From NCBI GenBank assembly GCA_002309875.1, contig DBYM01000009.1, positions 23,813-32,119 of the forward strand: a stretch of DNA of 8,307 nucleotides, read 5' to 3'. Of the stretch, positions 1 through 6,434 are shown piece by piece. The notes below the pieces were generated by a model. That model had not been told where the DNA came from and did no database searches. It was given only the letters and a program-made list of their open reading frames with translations. Each line of letters opens with the position of its first letter. Position 1 is the stretch's first letter. A program made the translations under genes and the position numbers. Source of the DNA: Cyanobacteria bacterium UBA1186. GTDB taxonomy: Bacteria > Cyanobacteriota > Vampirovibrionia > Gastranaerophilales > Gastranaerophilaceae.

Positions 1-2066
1 AAATCCTTGAAAACAACATTGTCCTGCAGAAGTTTATGTGTCGCAATTACCACATCACATTTACCCGTAGCGAGGTTTTTCAATGTTTCTTTCTGCTCCT
101 TTGGACTCCTGAATCTGCATAAAAGTTCGACATTTATTCCGAAAGGTTTAAACCTCTCCGATACAGTCTGATAGTGCTGAAGAGCGAGAACAGTTGTAGG
201 AACGATTACAGCAACCTGCTTTAAAGAAGTAACGGCTTTGAACATCGCCCGCATCGCAACTTCAGTTTTACCAAATCCGACATCTCCGCATATCAATCTG
301 TCCATGGGATTTGAATTTTCCATATCGGATTTGACATCGACGATTGCCTTCATTTGGTCGGGAGTTTCTATGTATTCGAAAGCCTCCTCCATTTCAAGTT
401 GCAAAGGAGAATCCTCGGCAAAAGCAATTCCTTCCTGCATCTTGCGTCTCGCATACAATCTCAATAAGTCGTATGCAATTGTTTCGACCTCTTTCTTAAC
501 TCTTGATTTCGTATTTTCCCAATCAGAACCGCCCATTCTGGAAAGTTTCGGTTTTATTTGTCCCGAGCCTCTGTATCTGCAAAGCATATTTATCTGCTCC
601 GCAGGGATATGAAGTTTGTCCTTATTGGCATATTCGATAGTTAAATAATCTTTTAACTGCCCGTCTATTTCCTGTTTGGTAAGCCCTTTGTATATACCGA
701 CACCGTGAACGGTATGGACAACGTATTCGCCCTCGGTTATATCGTTAATATTTTCAATATATTCGGGCTTTTCCTTATATTTACTCCTTCTTGCGGAAGG
801 CAAATCTTTCTGTCTTTTGTTAAATAATTCTCTGTCGGTAATAATAACAATTTTTGCCGAAGGAATTTCCGTTCCCTGAGCATTAATATTATCGATATAA
901 TTAACTTCGTAAATACCGTACTCACCGAGAACTTCTTTTACTCTTTCCTTATAATCCGTTGCAACCGTTATGTCATAGCCTTTCTTAGAAAGAATAAATT
1001 CCGCAACCTTATCCATATCGGCATCAAATATTTGGATATTTCTTGAATCAATGTCAATAACTTCGTTGCATTCGTCTGAAAGGAAATTGTTCAGAGAAAT
1101 CTTCTGAAAACCCGCAGTTTTCTGTATAATTTCCGTTTCCGTATAATGATTCATGCTCTTTAACGGGTAAATAAGCGCTGTTTTTAACCCCTCATTGTAG
1201 GAATTCACGTATATTTCGTCAATCTGTGCATATTTTGAAAATAACTCGACTATCTCGTCATAAACAATGACATAATCTTTAAAATAATCAAGAACACTGA
1301 CCAAGTCGTCATTAAAATAAGACTGATATACATTTATACCTTCAAAATAGCCCTCTTCGAAGAATTGATCCTTTAGTTCAACAGGAAAATCTTCGGGCAT
1401 TTCTTTGGGTAAAACAAAATTGTACAACGGTAAAATTTCAATATTTTCCGTCTTTTCTATGGATTTTTGAGTTTCATTATTGAAATACCTTATATCAACA
1501 ATTTCATCACCCCAAAATTCAACTCTGACAGGGTTTTCATAAAGCGTAAATATATCCGCAATATCGCCTCTTATGGAAAACTCGCCCATATCGGAAACCA
1601 TCGTCGCACGTTTATAGCCAAGAGATAATAACTTATTCAGGAGTTCCTTCTGAGAAATACTGTCCCCGACCTTTAAACATAATTCATTATCTTCAAAGAA
1701 TTTCCTCCCGGGAAATTTTTCTGCCAAAACTTTAACAGGCGCTATTACAAGGTCAGGGCATTCACGCAATATCCCTGCCTGCCTGCCGTAATCATATATA
1801 TTCCCGATGACGGATTCATAAGGAGAAACATTCTTGTACGGCAAGACTTCGGAATTTATACCGAACAACCTTTCCAAATCAACACTGTATCTGAGTGCAT
1901 TTTGCTCGGTAGCGGTTAAAAACAAAACTTTTCGTCCCGAAATTTCTCTGATGTATTTCAGCAGCAAAAGGCGGCTGAAAGAAGTTAACCCCGTCAGCGT
2001 GAAACTCATATTGCTTTTTATATTTCTTACGAACCTGTCAAAAAAAGAACTTTTTTCTAGTTTCAT
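1..2066 (-). CDS. mfd: Transcription-repair coupling factor Mfd, N-terminal 688 residues (runs off left edge)
   Basis: Mfd is a DNA translocase that removes stalled RNA polymerase from damaged template and recruits UvrA. I translated this frame directly: 688 codons are open from ATG 2066 to the window edge. Residues about 1-310 resemble the UvrB-like module of Mfd, which has lost its own ATPase P-loop (the segment FTLTGLTSFSR sits where it would be). Residues about 445-505 are the CarD-like RNA polymerase-interacting domain, with the signature VVHTVHGVGIYKG. The RecG-like motor starts near 520 and holds a Walker A motif GDVGFGKTEVAMR with Lys600, then VPTTVLALQHY and THKLLQ. The DEEQ box, the second motor lobe and the C-terminal domain lie outside the window (family length about 1100-1180). 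The start overlaps the upstream stop as ATGA, and no strong ribosome binding site precedes it, so translation is probably coupled. Identity is secure; no frameshift was seen. Confidence 0.97.
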   Translation of the reverse strand, partial: MKLEKSSFFDRFVRNIKSNMSFTLTGLTSFSRLLLLKYIREISGRKVLFLTATEQNALRYSVDLERLFGINSEVLPYKNVSPYESVIGNIYDYGRQAGILRECPDLVIAPVKVLAEKFPGRKFFEDNELCLKVGDSISQKELLNKLLSLGYKRATMVSDMGEFSIRGDIADIFTLYENPVRVEFWGDEIVDIRYFNNETQKSIEKTENIEILPLYNFVLPKEMPEDFPVELKDQFFEEGYFEGINVYQSYFNDDLVSVLDYFKDYVIVYDEIVELFSKYAQIDEIYVNSYNEGLKTALIYPLKSMNHYTETEIIQKTAGFQKISLNNFLSDECNEVIDIDSRNIQIFDADMDKVAEFILSKKGYDITVATDYKERVKEVLGEYGIYEVNYIDNINAQGTEIPSAKIVIITDRELFNKRQKDLPSARRSKYKEKPEYIENINDITEGEYVVHTVHGVGIYKGLTKQEIDGQLKDYLTIEYANKDKLHIPAEQINMLCRYRGSGQIKPKLSRMGGSDWENTKSRVKKEVETIAYDLLRLYARRKMQEGIAFAEDSPLQLEMEEAFEYIETPDQMKAIVDVKSDMENSNPMDRLICGDVGFGKTEVAMRAMFKAVTSLKQVAVIVPTTVLALQHYQTVSERFKPFGINVELLCRFRSPKEQKETLKNLATGKCDVVIATHKLLQDNVVFKD

Positions 2067-2398
2067 TGTTTAAAATTCGGGCTCTCGTATTCGATACCCA
2101 TTTCTTTGATAGCAGCAATAAATCTTTCGGCGCAGGAATGCTGTACCTCAGGAGGAACAACCCTCAATATTTCAACCGTTTTTGAAATAATCGGGTCTTT
2201 ATCGTACCAACGCGCACCGTTTACCGGCTTAACCAAATCGTAAAATCTGTCCAGAGCATCTTTGGATACTTTCTGTTCCAACTTGTCCAGGAAAACAACC
2301 GCGTGCTCTCTAAGTTCGCTCTGATAGTTTTTCAGAAGTTCAATAACCTCTAACAACTTTGGATCGTGGTCATACCATCTCTTGTAAGCCGGACTCAT
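2063..2398 (-). CDS. Uncharacterised 111-residue protein with two RWYDxDP repeats, coupled between murA and mfd
   Basis: I do not recognise a named family. The protein is an internal duplication with a period of about 56 residues: RWYDHDP at 7-13 recurs as RWYDKDP at 63-69. Each copy is followed by an amphipathic helix (LLEVIELLKNY, then ISKTVEILRVV) and a second helix with an aligned His (REHAVVFLDKL, then QHSCAERFIAAI). There is no signal peptide or membrane segment, so it is probably a small cytoplasmic helical protein. It starts on ATG 2398 in a 4-nt overlap with the murA stop, behind a strong AGGAGG (about 2405-2410) encoded within the last murA codons. It ends in another 4-nt overlap with the mfd start. 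That packing makes it a real gene, translated with both neighbours. Function is unknown; protein-protein or nucleic-acid binding are only guesses. Confidence 0.9.
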   Translation of the reverse strand: MSPAYKRWYDHDPKLLEVIELLKNYQSELREHAVVFLDKLEQKVSKDALDRFYDLVKPVNGARWYDKDPIISKTVEILRVVPPEVQHSCAERFIAAIKEMGIEYESPNFKQ

Positions 2399-3714
2399 AG
2401 CAATCCTCCTATATTATTACCCCCGGGAACTATGCTGACATTGTCGTCATCAACTCTCTCTATTTTCGCTCCCAGAGCCGATAATTTCTTTTCAAAACAC
2501 TCATACCCTCTGTCTATGTGGTGCAGTTTTTCAACCAATGTATCACCGTTTGCCATTAAACCTGCAACAACAAGTGCAGCACCCGCTCTCAAATCGCTTG
2601 CCGCAACATTTGCCCCTTCAAGATTTTTCACACCTTTAATTATAGCGTGATTTCTGTCCTGATGAATATCAGCACCCATTCTTCTCAGGTCAGGAACCTG
2701 CATAAATCTGTTCTCATACAGGCTTTCCGTGATAATTCCGACTCCGTTCGCAGTAGTCAGAAGTGTCATCGCAATAGCCTGCAGGTCCGTCGGAAATCCG
2801 GGATACGGCTGTGTTACAAAGTTAATGGAAGTCAGTCTGTTTCTTGCACTGACCTCAATTGCCGTAGGCTCGGCAAGTTTAATATTTGCACCCATCTGGA
2901 TTAATTTATCATTGAAAAATGTCAGATGAGCAGGATAAACATTTCTGATTACAGCCTTACCTTTTGTTGCCACAACTGCAGCCATAAACGTTCCTGCTTC
3001 AATTCTGTCGGGAATTGTAGTGTATTCCGCAGAATGGAGATTCTCAAGTTTGACACCGTTTATCACAATTTCAGAAGTTCCGGCACCCGTAATATCCGCA
3101 CCTATTGCATTCAGGAAATTTGCCAAATCAACAATTTCAGGCTCCTGCGCGGCATTTTGAATTCTTGTCGAGCCGTTTGCCGTAACTGCCGCAAGCATCA
3201 GATTTTCCGTTGCTCCGACAGAAGGGATATCCAAATACAAATCCGTTCCCGTAAGTTTTGGGGCTTTTGCGTGAACATAACCGTTCTCTATCTTAATCTT
3301 TGCACCCAAAGATTCCAAACCTTTGATATGAAAATCAACACGCCTTTCTCCGATTGCACAACCGCCTGGGAGTGCAACAACAGCCTCTTTGCAACGTGAA
3401 ATCAGAGCACCGAGAATTGTAAAAGATGCTCTCATTTTGCTTACGAGTTCATATTTGGCAGTGATTGACGAAATATCAGAGGCATCAACGGTAACAGACT
3501 TTTCCTCTCTGTTGTAGTCAGTTTTTGCACCCAAATCCGCCAATACCTGAAGCATTATACGGACGTCCGTAAGTTCGGGAACATTGTATATCTTTGTGCA
3601 GCCTTTTACCAAAATCGAAGCAGCCAAAAGTTTAAGGACAGAGTTTTTCGCTCCGCCTACAGATACTTCTCCCCTTAGGGTTTCACCGCCATGTATCCTG
3701 AATTTTTCTGCCAA
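2395..3714 (-). CDS. murA: UDP-N-acetylglucosamine 1-carboxyvinyltransferase MurA
   Basis: MurA transfers enolpyruvate from PEP to UDP-GlcNAc in the cytoplasm, the first committed step of peptidoglycan synthesis and the target of fosfomycin. The open frame extends to a TTG at 3747, but I place the start at TTG 3714, giving 439 residues. That codon is preceded by GGAGGAGA, and its product (M)AEKFRIHG lines up with the usual MurA N-terminus. The 3747 codon sits between the -35 and -10 of the likely promoter. Counted from the 3714 start, visible active-site features are Lys23-Asn24 in GGAKN, Cys119 in the loop PGGCAIGER, Arg124, Asp310 in FPTDLQA and Arg402 in DRGYE. Retention of the Cys loop predicts a fosfomycin-sensitive type (inference). 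A short tail of about 15 residues follows the conserved fold; its last codons carry the ribosome binding site of the next gene. First gene of the murA-orf111-mfd operon. Confidence 0.97.
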   Translation of the reverse strand: MAEKFRIHGGETLRGEVSVGGAKNSVLKLLAASILVKGCTKIYNVPELTDVRIMLQVLADLGAKTDYNREEKSVTVDASDISSITAKYELVSKMRASFTILGALISRCKEAVVALPGGCAIGERRVDFHIKGLESLGAKIKIENGYVHAKAPKLTGTDLYLDIPSVGATENLMLAAVTANGSTRIQNAAQEPEIVDLANFLNAIGADITGAGTSEIVINGVKLENLHSAEYTTIPDRIEAGTFMAAVVATKGKAVIRNVYPAHLTFFNDKLIQMGANIKLAEPTAIEVSARNRLTSINFVTQPYPGFPTDLQAIAMTLLTTANGVGIITESLYENRFMQVPDLRRMGADIHQDRNHAIIKGVKNLEGANVAASDLRAGAALVVAGLMANGDTLVEKLHHIDRGYECFEKKLSALGAKIERVDDDNVSIVPGGNNIGGLL

Positions 3715-3715
3715 A

Positions 3716-3723
3716 TCTCCTCC
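3716..3723 (-). promoter_or_regulatory. Ribosome binding site that decides the murA start
   Basis: GGAGGAGA reads 3723 to 3716 on the minus strand, one base before TTG 3714. The spacing from GGAGG to TTG is 4 nt, which is short but workable. The upstream TTG at 3747 has no purine-rich site before it. Conservation of the protein N-terminus agrees with the downstream start. Confidence 0.7.
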
Positions 3724-3738
3724 GATTATTCTACTATA

Positions 3739-3767
3739 ATCATACAATCATTGACTTATCTTGTAAA
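3739..3767 (-). promoter_or_regulatory. Sigma70-type promoter for murA-orf111-mfd
   Basis: The minus strand reads TTTACA (3767-3762), a 17-nt spacer, then TATGAT (3744-3739). Each hexamer is one base from consensus and the spacing is ideal. Transcription would start near 3733, leaving about a 20-nt leader before TTG 3714. It lies just downstream of the terminator at 3786-3824, as expected for an independent unit. Confidence 0.75.
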
Positions 3768-3785
3768 GAGGGGAGTATATAAACC

Positions 3786-3824
3786 AAAAAGCGGACAAAA
3801 TGATAATCATTTTGTCCGCTTTTT
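3786..3824. terminator. Bidirectional rho-independent terminator (19-bp perfect arms)
   Basis: Left arm 3786-3804 and right arm 3806-3824 are perfect reverse complements around one base. The core is GCGGACAAAATGAT, flanked by A5 on one side and T6 on the other. In RNA the loop would open to a few bases. Read on the minus strand it ends in TTTTT and terminates the 195-residue gene, whose stop is about 16 nt upstream. It could also stop plus-strand transcription. Confidence 0.9.
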
Positions 3825-3839
3825 TATAATTTTATTTTG

Positions 3840-4427
3840 TTATTTTACGTGTCTTAAAAGATTTATCACACAACCCGAAATTCGTCTCAAAATCGGTCTT
3901 TCACAGCCGTTTGATTTTTGAGCCACTGAAAGTGCGGCTTTTTCGATTCCGCCTTTAAAACCTGTTAACAGTTTTCTTTCTTCGGGCTTCATTGTCTTTT
4001 CAATCACGTGTCCGTTGCCGACGATTCTGCAGGTGTATGTTCCGTCAGGGGCTCTGTGTTGGCCCATTTCGTAATATCCGACTTTTTCACGTCTCGGAAT
4101 AAAATCTACTATACCGAATTCATTTCTTGTCTTTGTGTATTTATTCGGAATTATTGTAGTTATCTTTGTTTGATTATTATTTTCCAACGTCTGTTTTACA
4201 ACCTGATAATCATGAATACGTTCCGGGTTTGCTCTGTACTCGGTTAACTGCTGCATCGGGGAGTATTCTATATTATGTCTGCGTCCTGCGGGGCACTGCT
4301 CATTATAGCCTATCCAATTTGCGCCTTTATCGGGCACTTTAAATCTTGTATTGATATCAAGCGGTGTTTTCCCGTACTGACGCCAAACACATGCACTTTG
4401 CGGTATTTGTATTTTAAACCCTTCCAT
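3840..4427 (-). CDS. Uncharacterised 195-residue basic protein, single-gene unit
   Basis: I do not recognise a family. The start ATG 4427 is preceded by AGGAG about 9 nt away, which supports it. There is no signal peptide and no convincing membrane helix. The protein is rich in Arg/Lys and aromatic residues and has five cysteines (13, 45, 133, 175, 186). Residues 1-60 hold a Gly/Pro/Trp-rich region with VPDKGANWIGYNEQCPAG. Residues 115-145 look like a beta hairpin (YYEMGQHRAPDGTYTCRIVG). Residues 147-195 are mostly helical, containing FKGGIEKAALSVAQK and a basic C-terminus. It has its own candidate promoter upstream and a strong terminator immediately downstream, so it is a stand-alone unit between two operons. 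Its base composition matches the neighbours. It may be lineage-restricted; the function cannot be inferred. Confidence 0.85.
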   Translation of the reverse strand: MEGFKIQIPQSACVWRQYGKTPLDINTRFKVPDKGANWIGYNEQCPAGRRHNIEYSPMQQLTEYRANPERIHDYQVVKQTLENNNQTKITTIIPNKYTKTRNEFGIVDFIPRREKVGYYEMGQHRAPDGTYTCRIVGNGHVIEKTMKPEERKLLTGFKGGIEKAALSVAQKSNGCERPILRRISGCVINLLRHVK

Positions 4428-4550
4428 AAATTATTTCTCCTATATTACATATTATTCCCAAGTACTTACAATAAGTAAACTAATAAAAAATTTTGCGCAA
4501 TTACAACAATTAATAATGTACAATAATGTTGCAATTTTGCCTGTTTCTCA

Positions 4551-4580
4551 ATCATAAACACAATTTCAGGCTTTTGTAAA
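4551..4580 (-). promoter_or_regulatory. Candidate promoter for the 195-residue gene
   Basis: TTTACA (4580-4575), an 18-nt spacer and TATGAT (4556-4551) are the same hexamers as the murA promoter with one more spacer base. The leader to ATG 4427 would be about 115 nt. A weaker, nearer alternative is TTGTAA with TAATAT just before the ribosome binding site. The AT-rich context makes chance matches likely. Confidence 0.4.
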
Positions 4581-4583
4581 ATT

Positions 4584-4602
4584 TTGTTAAGTTGCTTAAC
4601 AA
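4584..4602. repeat. Operator-like inverted repeat next to a candidate -35
   Basis: Perfect 8-bp arms TTGTTAAG and CTTAACAA are separated by TTG. The site ends 4 nt upstream of the candidate -35 at 4575-4580, a position typical of a dimeric regulator. No regulator gene is adjacent, so the binding protein is unknown. Confidence 0.4.
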
Positions 4603-4721
4603 TTCTTATGCTAAAAGGCTCGGTTAATTTTTGTTACAAAAAGTATATACTTTACAACACGCAAAATTTTTATAGTGTTAAATAAAAGTATTGTTTGTAT
4701 TATGTTATGGATTACAAAAGA

Positions 4722-4748
4722 GGGCGGATTTCAGTTTGAAATCCGCCC
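4722..4748 (-). terminator. Rho-independent terminator after the coiled-coil gene
   Basis: GGGCGGATTTCA (4722-4733) and TGAAATCCGCCC (4737-4748) form a perfect 12-bp stem with a 3-nt loop, 5 nt past the stop of the upstream gene. On the minus strand the stem is followed by TCTTTTGT, a T-rich though interrupted tail. It ends the TPR-fliW-csrA unit. Confidence 0.85.
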
Positions 4749-4753
4749 GTTGC

Positions 4754-5446
4754 TTATTTATTAATCTGTTTTGAAATTTCCGACTGTATTGAATTCGCCT
4801 TGATAATATACCGTGAAAGTTGCTTGTATTTATCAATATTTTCGCCATAAGGAATATTCATACTTATCAGATTATCCACACTCTTATTTATGTTTGCCAA
4901 TTTGCCTAAAGAATCTTTTATTTCTACAATTGCTGTAATCTTTTTTGGCAACTTTGAGATAAAAAAGTTATAAATCTTTGACAGGAAGTTTTTGAATACA
5001 CAGGAAGTTTTGCTCCATTTACCACCGAAGGCGGTTGAAATTCTTCCTGTAATTTTTGCGGACAGACTCTTATCGTTATAAAGTTCAAGTAAATCTTTAT
5101 AATCTTCTCTCAGGGTTATCGATCTGTCTTTTAAGCGTGCCATGAGTTCATCATCGCCTACTGCCGCAGCGGCACTCATCTGACCTTCAAGTGCCTTTAT
5201 TTCATCTTCCGTTTTTGAAATTTTGTATTCAAGGCGAAACAGTTCGTCCTTAACATCTTTATACGCATCTTCCCTTAAAAGGTCCGAGTCATAATCGTTA
5301 AGTCTTCGCAACGGCTCGTTTGAACTCTTCAGATGAGGGGCTTCCTCTGCCATGAAAAAGTTCCCGTTCGTTTTCTGCAAAGAAACGGAATTACGATTTG
5401 AGCCTGTTTCAAAAATATCTCGATTACTGTTATCCATACTAAACAT
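4754..5446 (-). CDS. Uncharacterised 230-residue coiled-coil protein
   Basis: I do not recognise a family. Residues 1-50 are polar and probably disordered. Residues 57-90 (YKDVKDELFRLEYKISKTE onward) and 101-125 form two charged heptad-like helices joined by an Ala/Gly linker (SAAAAVGDDE), which suggests a helical hairpin. Residues 150-176 are an aromatic, Lys-rich amphipathic stretch (FLSKIYNFFISKLPKKI) that could touch a membrane but is not a clear transmembrane span. The C-terminal 50 residues are again helical. The start is uncertain: ATG 5446 and ATG 5437 are both possible and neither has an ordinarily spaced ribosome binding site. A GAGGAG lies 26 nt upstream of 5446, across a small hairpin. 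It follows the TPR gene by 71 nt with no terminator between, and is the last gene before the terminator at 4722-4748. A flagellar or envelope role would be guesswork. Confidence 0.85.
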   Translation of the reverse strand: MFSMDNSNRDIFETGSNRNSVSLQKTNGNFFMAEEAPHLKSSNEPLRRLNDYDSDLLREDAYKDVKDELFRLEYKISKTEDEIKALEGQMSAAAAVGDDELMARLKDRSITLREDYKDLLELYNDKSLSAKITGRISTAFGGKWSKTSCVFKNFLSKIYNFFISKLPKKITAIVEIKDSLGKLANINKSVDNLISMNIPYGENIDKYKQLSRYIIKANSIQSEISKQINK

Positions 5447-5517
5447 TATACAGGCTTAGCCGCACTGCTAACTCCTCTATCAAATGGAGGCTCACTAGCA
5501 ATCCCCTTTACCCCGAA
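5447..5517 (-). promoter_or_regulatory. Structured leader with alternative hairpins before the coiled-coil gene
   Basis: On the minus strand, CCTC (5490-5487 region) can pair with GAGG of a GAGGAG Shine-Dalgarno (5477-5472), reinforced by GCTA (5499-5496) with TAGC (5470-5467). Alternatively TTAGC (5471-5467) pairs with GCTAA (5460-5456), which frees part of the Shine-Dalgarno and shortens its effective distance to ATG 5446. The two structures share TAGC and exclude each other. The stems are short, so this is a hypothesis read from the sequence. Confidence 0.35.
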
Positions 5518-6075
5518 TTAACCGACGTATTTGGCAATCTCTGATTTTATATGCTTTGCAGGAAAATAATCGGGCAGTATCCTTAAACATTCATCGATAT
5601 AAAATCCTGCCTCCCTGTACTCTCTCATCTGCATGTGATATTTTGCAAACATATAATGAAGTTCCGGGTCATTATAAAATACCGATTTCGATTTATCCAA
5701 ATACTTCTTTGCCGCATTAAAAAGTCTGTTTTCGTACATTACTCTCGCAACATATTTATAAGTCTCCTGATTAATGTCGGCAAGAATATCCAAAGCGCCC
5801 AAAACCTGCTCAACATAATCAATCTTTTGATTTTTTAAAAGAAAATCCAAATCTATTTCCAAAAAATTCCTTATCTGAAAATAAGTTGGAAAAACTTTAA
5901 TAAAACCTTTTAATATTTGCACCAAAGAGCAACCCCACAAGGCTCTTGGAGAATCTAAAGACTCAAAAACGGCTTCAGCAGATTCCAAATCATCGTTCAA
6001 AATCGCAAGATAAGCATGCTCAATGCTTCTTGGCTTAAATTTTATGCCATCTTCCTTGTGCTGAAAAAAGAACAT
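5518..6075 (-). CDS. Cytoplasmic TPR-like protein downstream of csrA
   Basis: A 185-residue all-helical protein without a signal peptide. Residues about 104-135 (YKYVARVMYENRLFNAAKKY) and 136-170 (LHYMFAKYHMQMREYREAGF, then LRILPDY) are two tetratricopeptide repeats with the usual small/aromatic pattern and a Pro after the second helix. Residues 17-40 (SIEHAYLAILNDDLESAEAV) look like a degenerate TPR helix pair. The middle (50-100) is hydrophobic and helical. TPR proteins generally act as protein-binding scaffolds; the partner is not evident. ATG 6075 lies 7 nt after the csrA stop, so the two are co-transcribed and probably translationally coupled, since no good Shine-Dalgarno is visible. Position suggests a role linked to CsrA/FliW or to the flagellar pathway, but that is inference. 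Confidence 0.88.
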   Translation of the reverse strand: MFFFQHKEDGIKFKPRSIEHAYLAILNDDLESAEAVFESLDSPRALWGCSLVQILKGFIKVFPTYFQIRNFLEIDLDFLLKNQKIDYVEQVLGALDILADINQETYKYVARVMYENRLFNAAKKYLDKSKSVFYNDPELHYMFAKYHMQMREYREAGFYIDECLRILPDYFPAKHIKSEIAKYVG

Positions 6076-6082
6076 CGTATGA

Positions 6083-6424
6083 TTAAAATCCCGTATTATC
6101 CTTCTTCTTTATGATAATAGACTTCTTATTGGTTTTATCAAACTCAATTCCGCCCGCTTCACTTGTAGGCTCAACTTTGTCATTAAGTTTGAGTTTATCA
6201 TTCTTCAACAAATCAGATACGGAATCAACCGAATTAACATTGGTATTCTTACCGATTAAGTTAGCAAGTTTAATTTCGTAGTAAATCTCTTCCCTGTAGA
6301 TTTTAACATCACGGTCTGCTTCAATGGCAATCTTGCATTGGCCATTTTTAGCCTCGACAACAGTTACTATGATGTTGTCGTTAATCATTATTCTTTGACC
6401 GTTTTTTCTTGTTATTACTAACAT
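6083..6424 (-). CDS. csrA: Carbon storage regulator CsrA with a long C-terminal extension
   Basis: CsrA is a dimeric RNA-binding protein that recognises GGA motifs in hairpin loops or ribosome binding sites, changing translation and stability of target mRNAs. Residues 1-55 are a full CsrA domain: start MLVITRKNGQ with the RNA-contacting Arg6, the beta-strand core, and YREEIY with the key Arg44. The family is normally about 60-75 residues, whereas this protein has 113. Residues 56-113 form a polar, Asn/Asp/Lys-rich tail that ends in a run KSIIIKKKDN. The tail codes in the same frame with no sign of frameshift. The start has a good AAGGA ribosome binding site at 5-nt spacing. It follows fliW by 12 nt, the familiar pairing in which FliW sequesters CsrA until flagellin is exported. 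The tail could change FliW binding or RNA affinity (inference). Confidence 0.95.
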   Translation of the reverse strand: MLVITRKNGQRIMINDNIIVTVVEAKNGQCKIAIEADRDVKIYREEIYYEIKLANLIGKNTNVNSVDSVSDLLKNDKLKLNDKVEPTSEAGGIEFDKTNKKSIIIKKKDNTGF

Positions 6425-6426
6425 TT

Positions 6427-6434
6427 CTTTCCTT
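6427..6434 (-). promoter_or_regulatory. csrA ribosome binding site, possible CsrA autoregulation site
   Basis: The minus strand reads AAGGAAAG before ATG 6424. AAGGA fits the ANGGA core of known CsrA targets and coincides with the Shine-Dalgarno, the classic arrangement for translational repression. No strong hairpin presents it in a loop, and AAGGA is also an ordinary Shine-Dalgarno, so autoregulation is only possible. Confidence 0.35.

Larger units (their letters stand above)
4428..4721. other. AT-rich intergenic region with several palindromes, no gene seen
   Basis: No ORF with a plausible ribosome binding site is visible here. It holds a perfect 14-bp palindrome AAAGTATATACTTT (4640-4653) and an inverted repeat TTGTTAAG-TTG-CTTAACAA (4584-4602) abutting a candidate -35. 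It also holds an 8-bp direct repeat AATAATGT at 10-bp period (4512-4519, 4522-4529) and a 12-bp inverted pair AAAAATTTTGCG (4486-4497) / its complement (4660-4671). This is most likely the control region of the 195-residue gene; a small RNA cannot be excluded. Confidence 0.55.

Noticed and set aside
238..612. 124-codon plus-strand open frame
   Set aside because: It is antisense to the Walker A region of mfd, whose minus-strand translation is clearly conserved; no promoter or ribosome binding site supports it.
737..925. 62-codon minus-strand frame inside mfd
   Set aside because: It is an alternative frame of the continuous 688-codon mfd reading frame.
2038..2066. Search for a separate promoter or ribosome binding site for mfd
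   Set aside because: No purine-rich site lies close before ATG 2066, and the ATGA overlap explains translation by coupling.
2926..3399. 157-codon plus-strand open frame antisense to murA
   Set aside because: It lies wholly within the conserved murA coding sequence on the other strand, has Cys/Arg/Asn-rich sequence typical of shadow frames and matches no family.
5447..5452. Perfect TATAAT directly before ATG 5446
   Set aside because: No -35 match exists at 16-18 nt and no correctly spaced TGN extension; transcription from it would begin at or inside the start codons, so it is not credible as the promoter of that gene.
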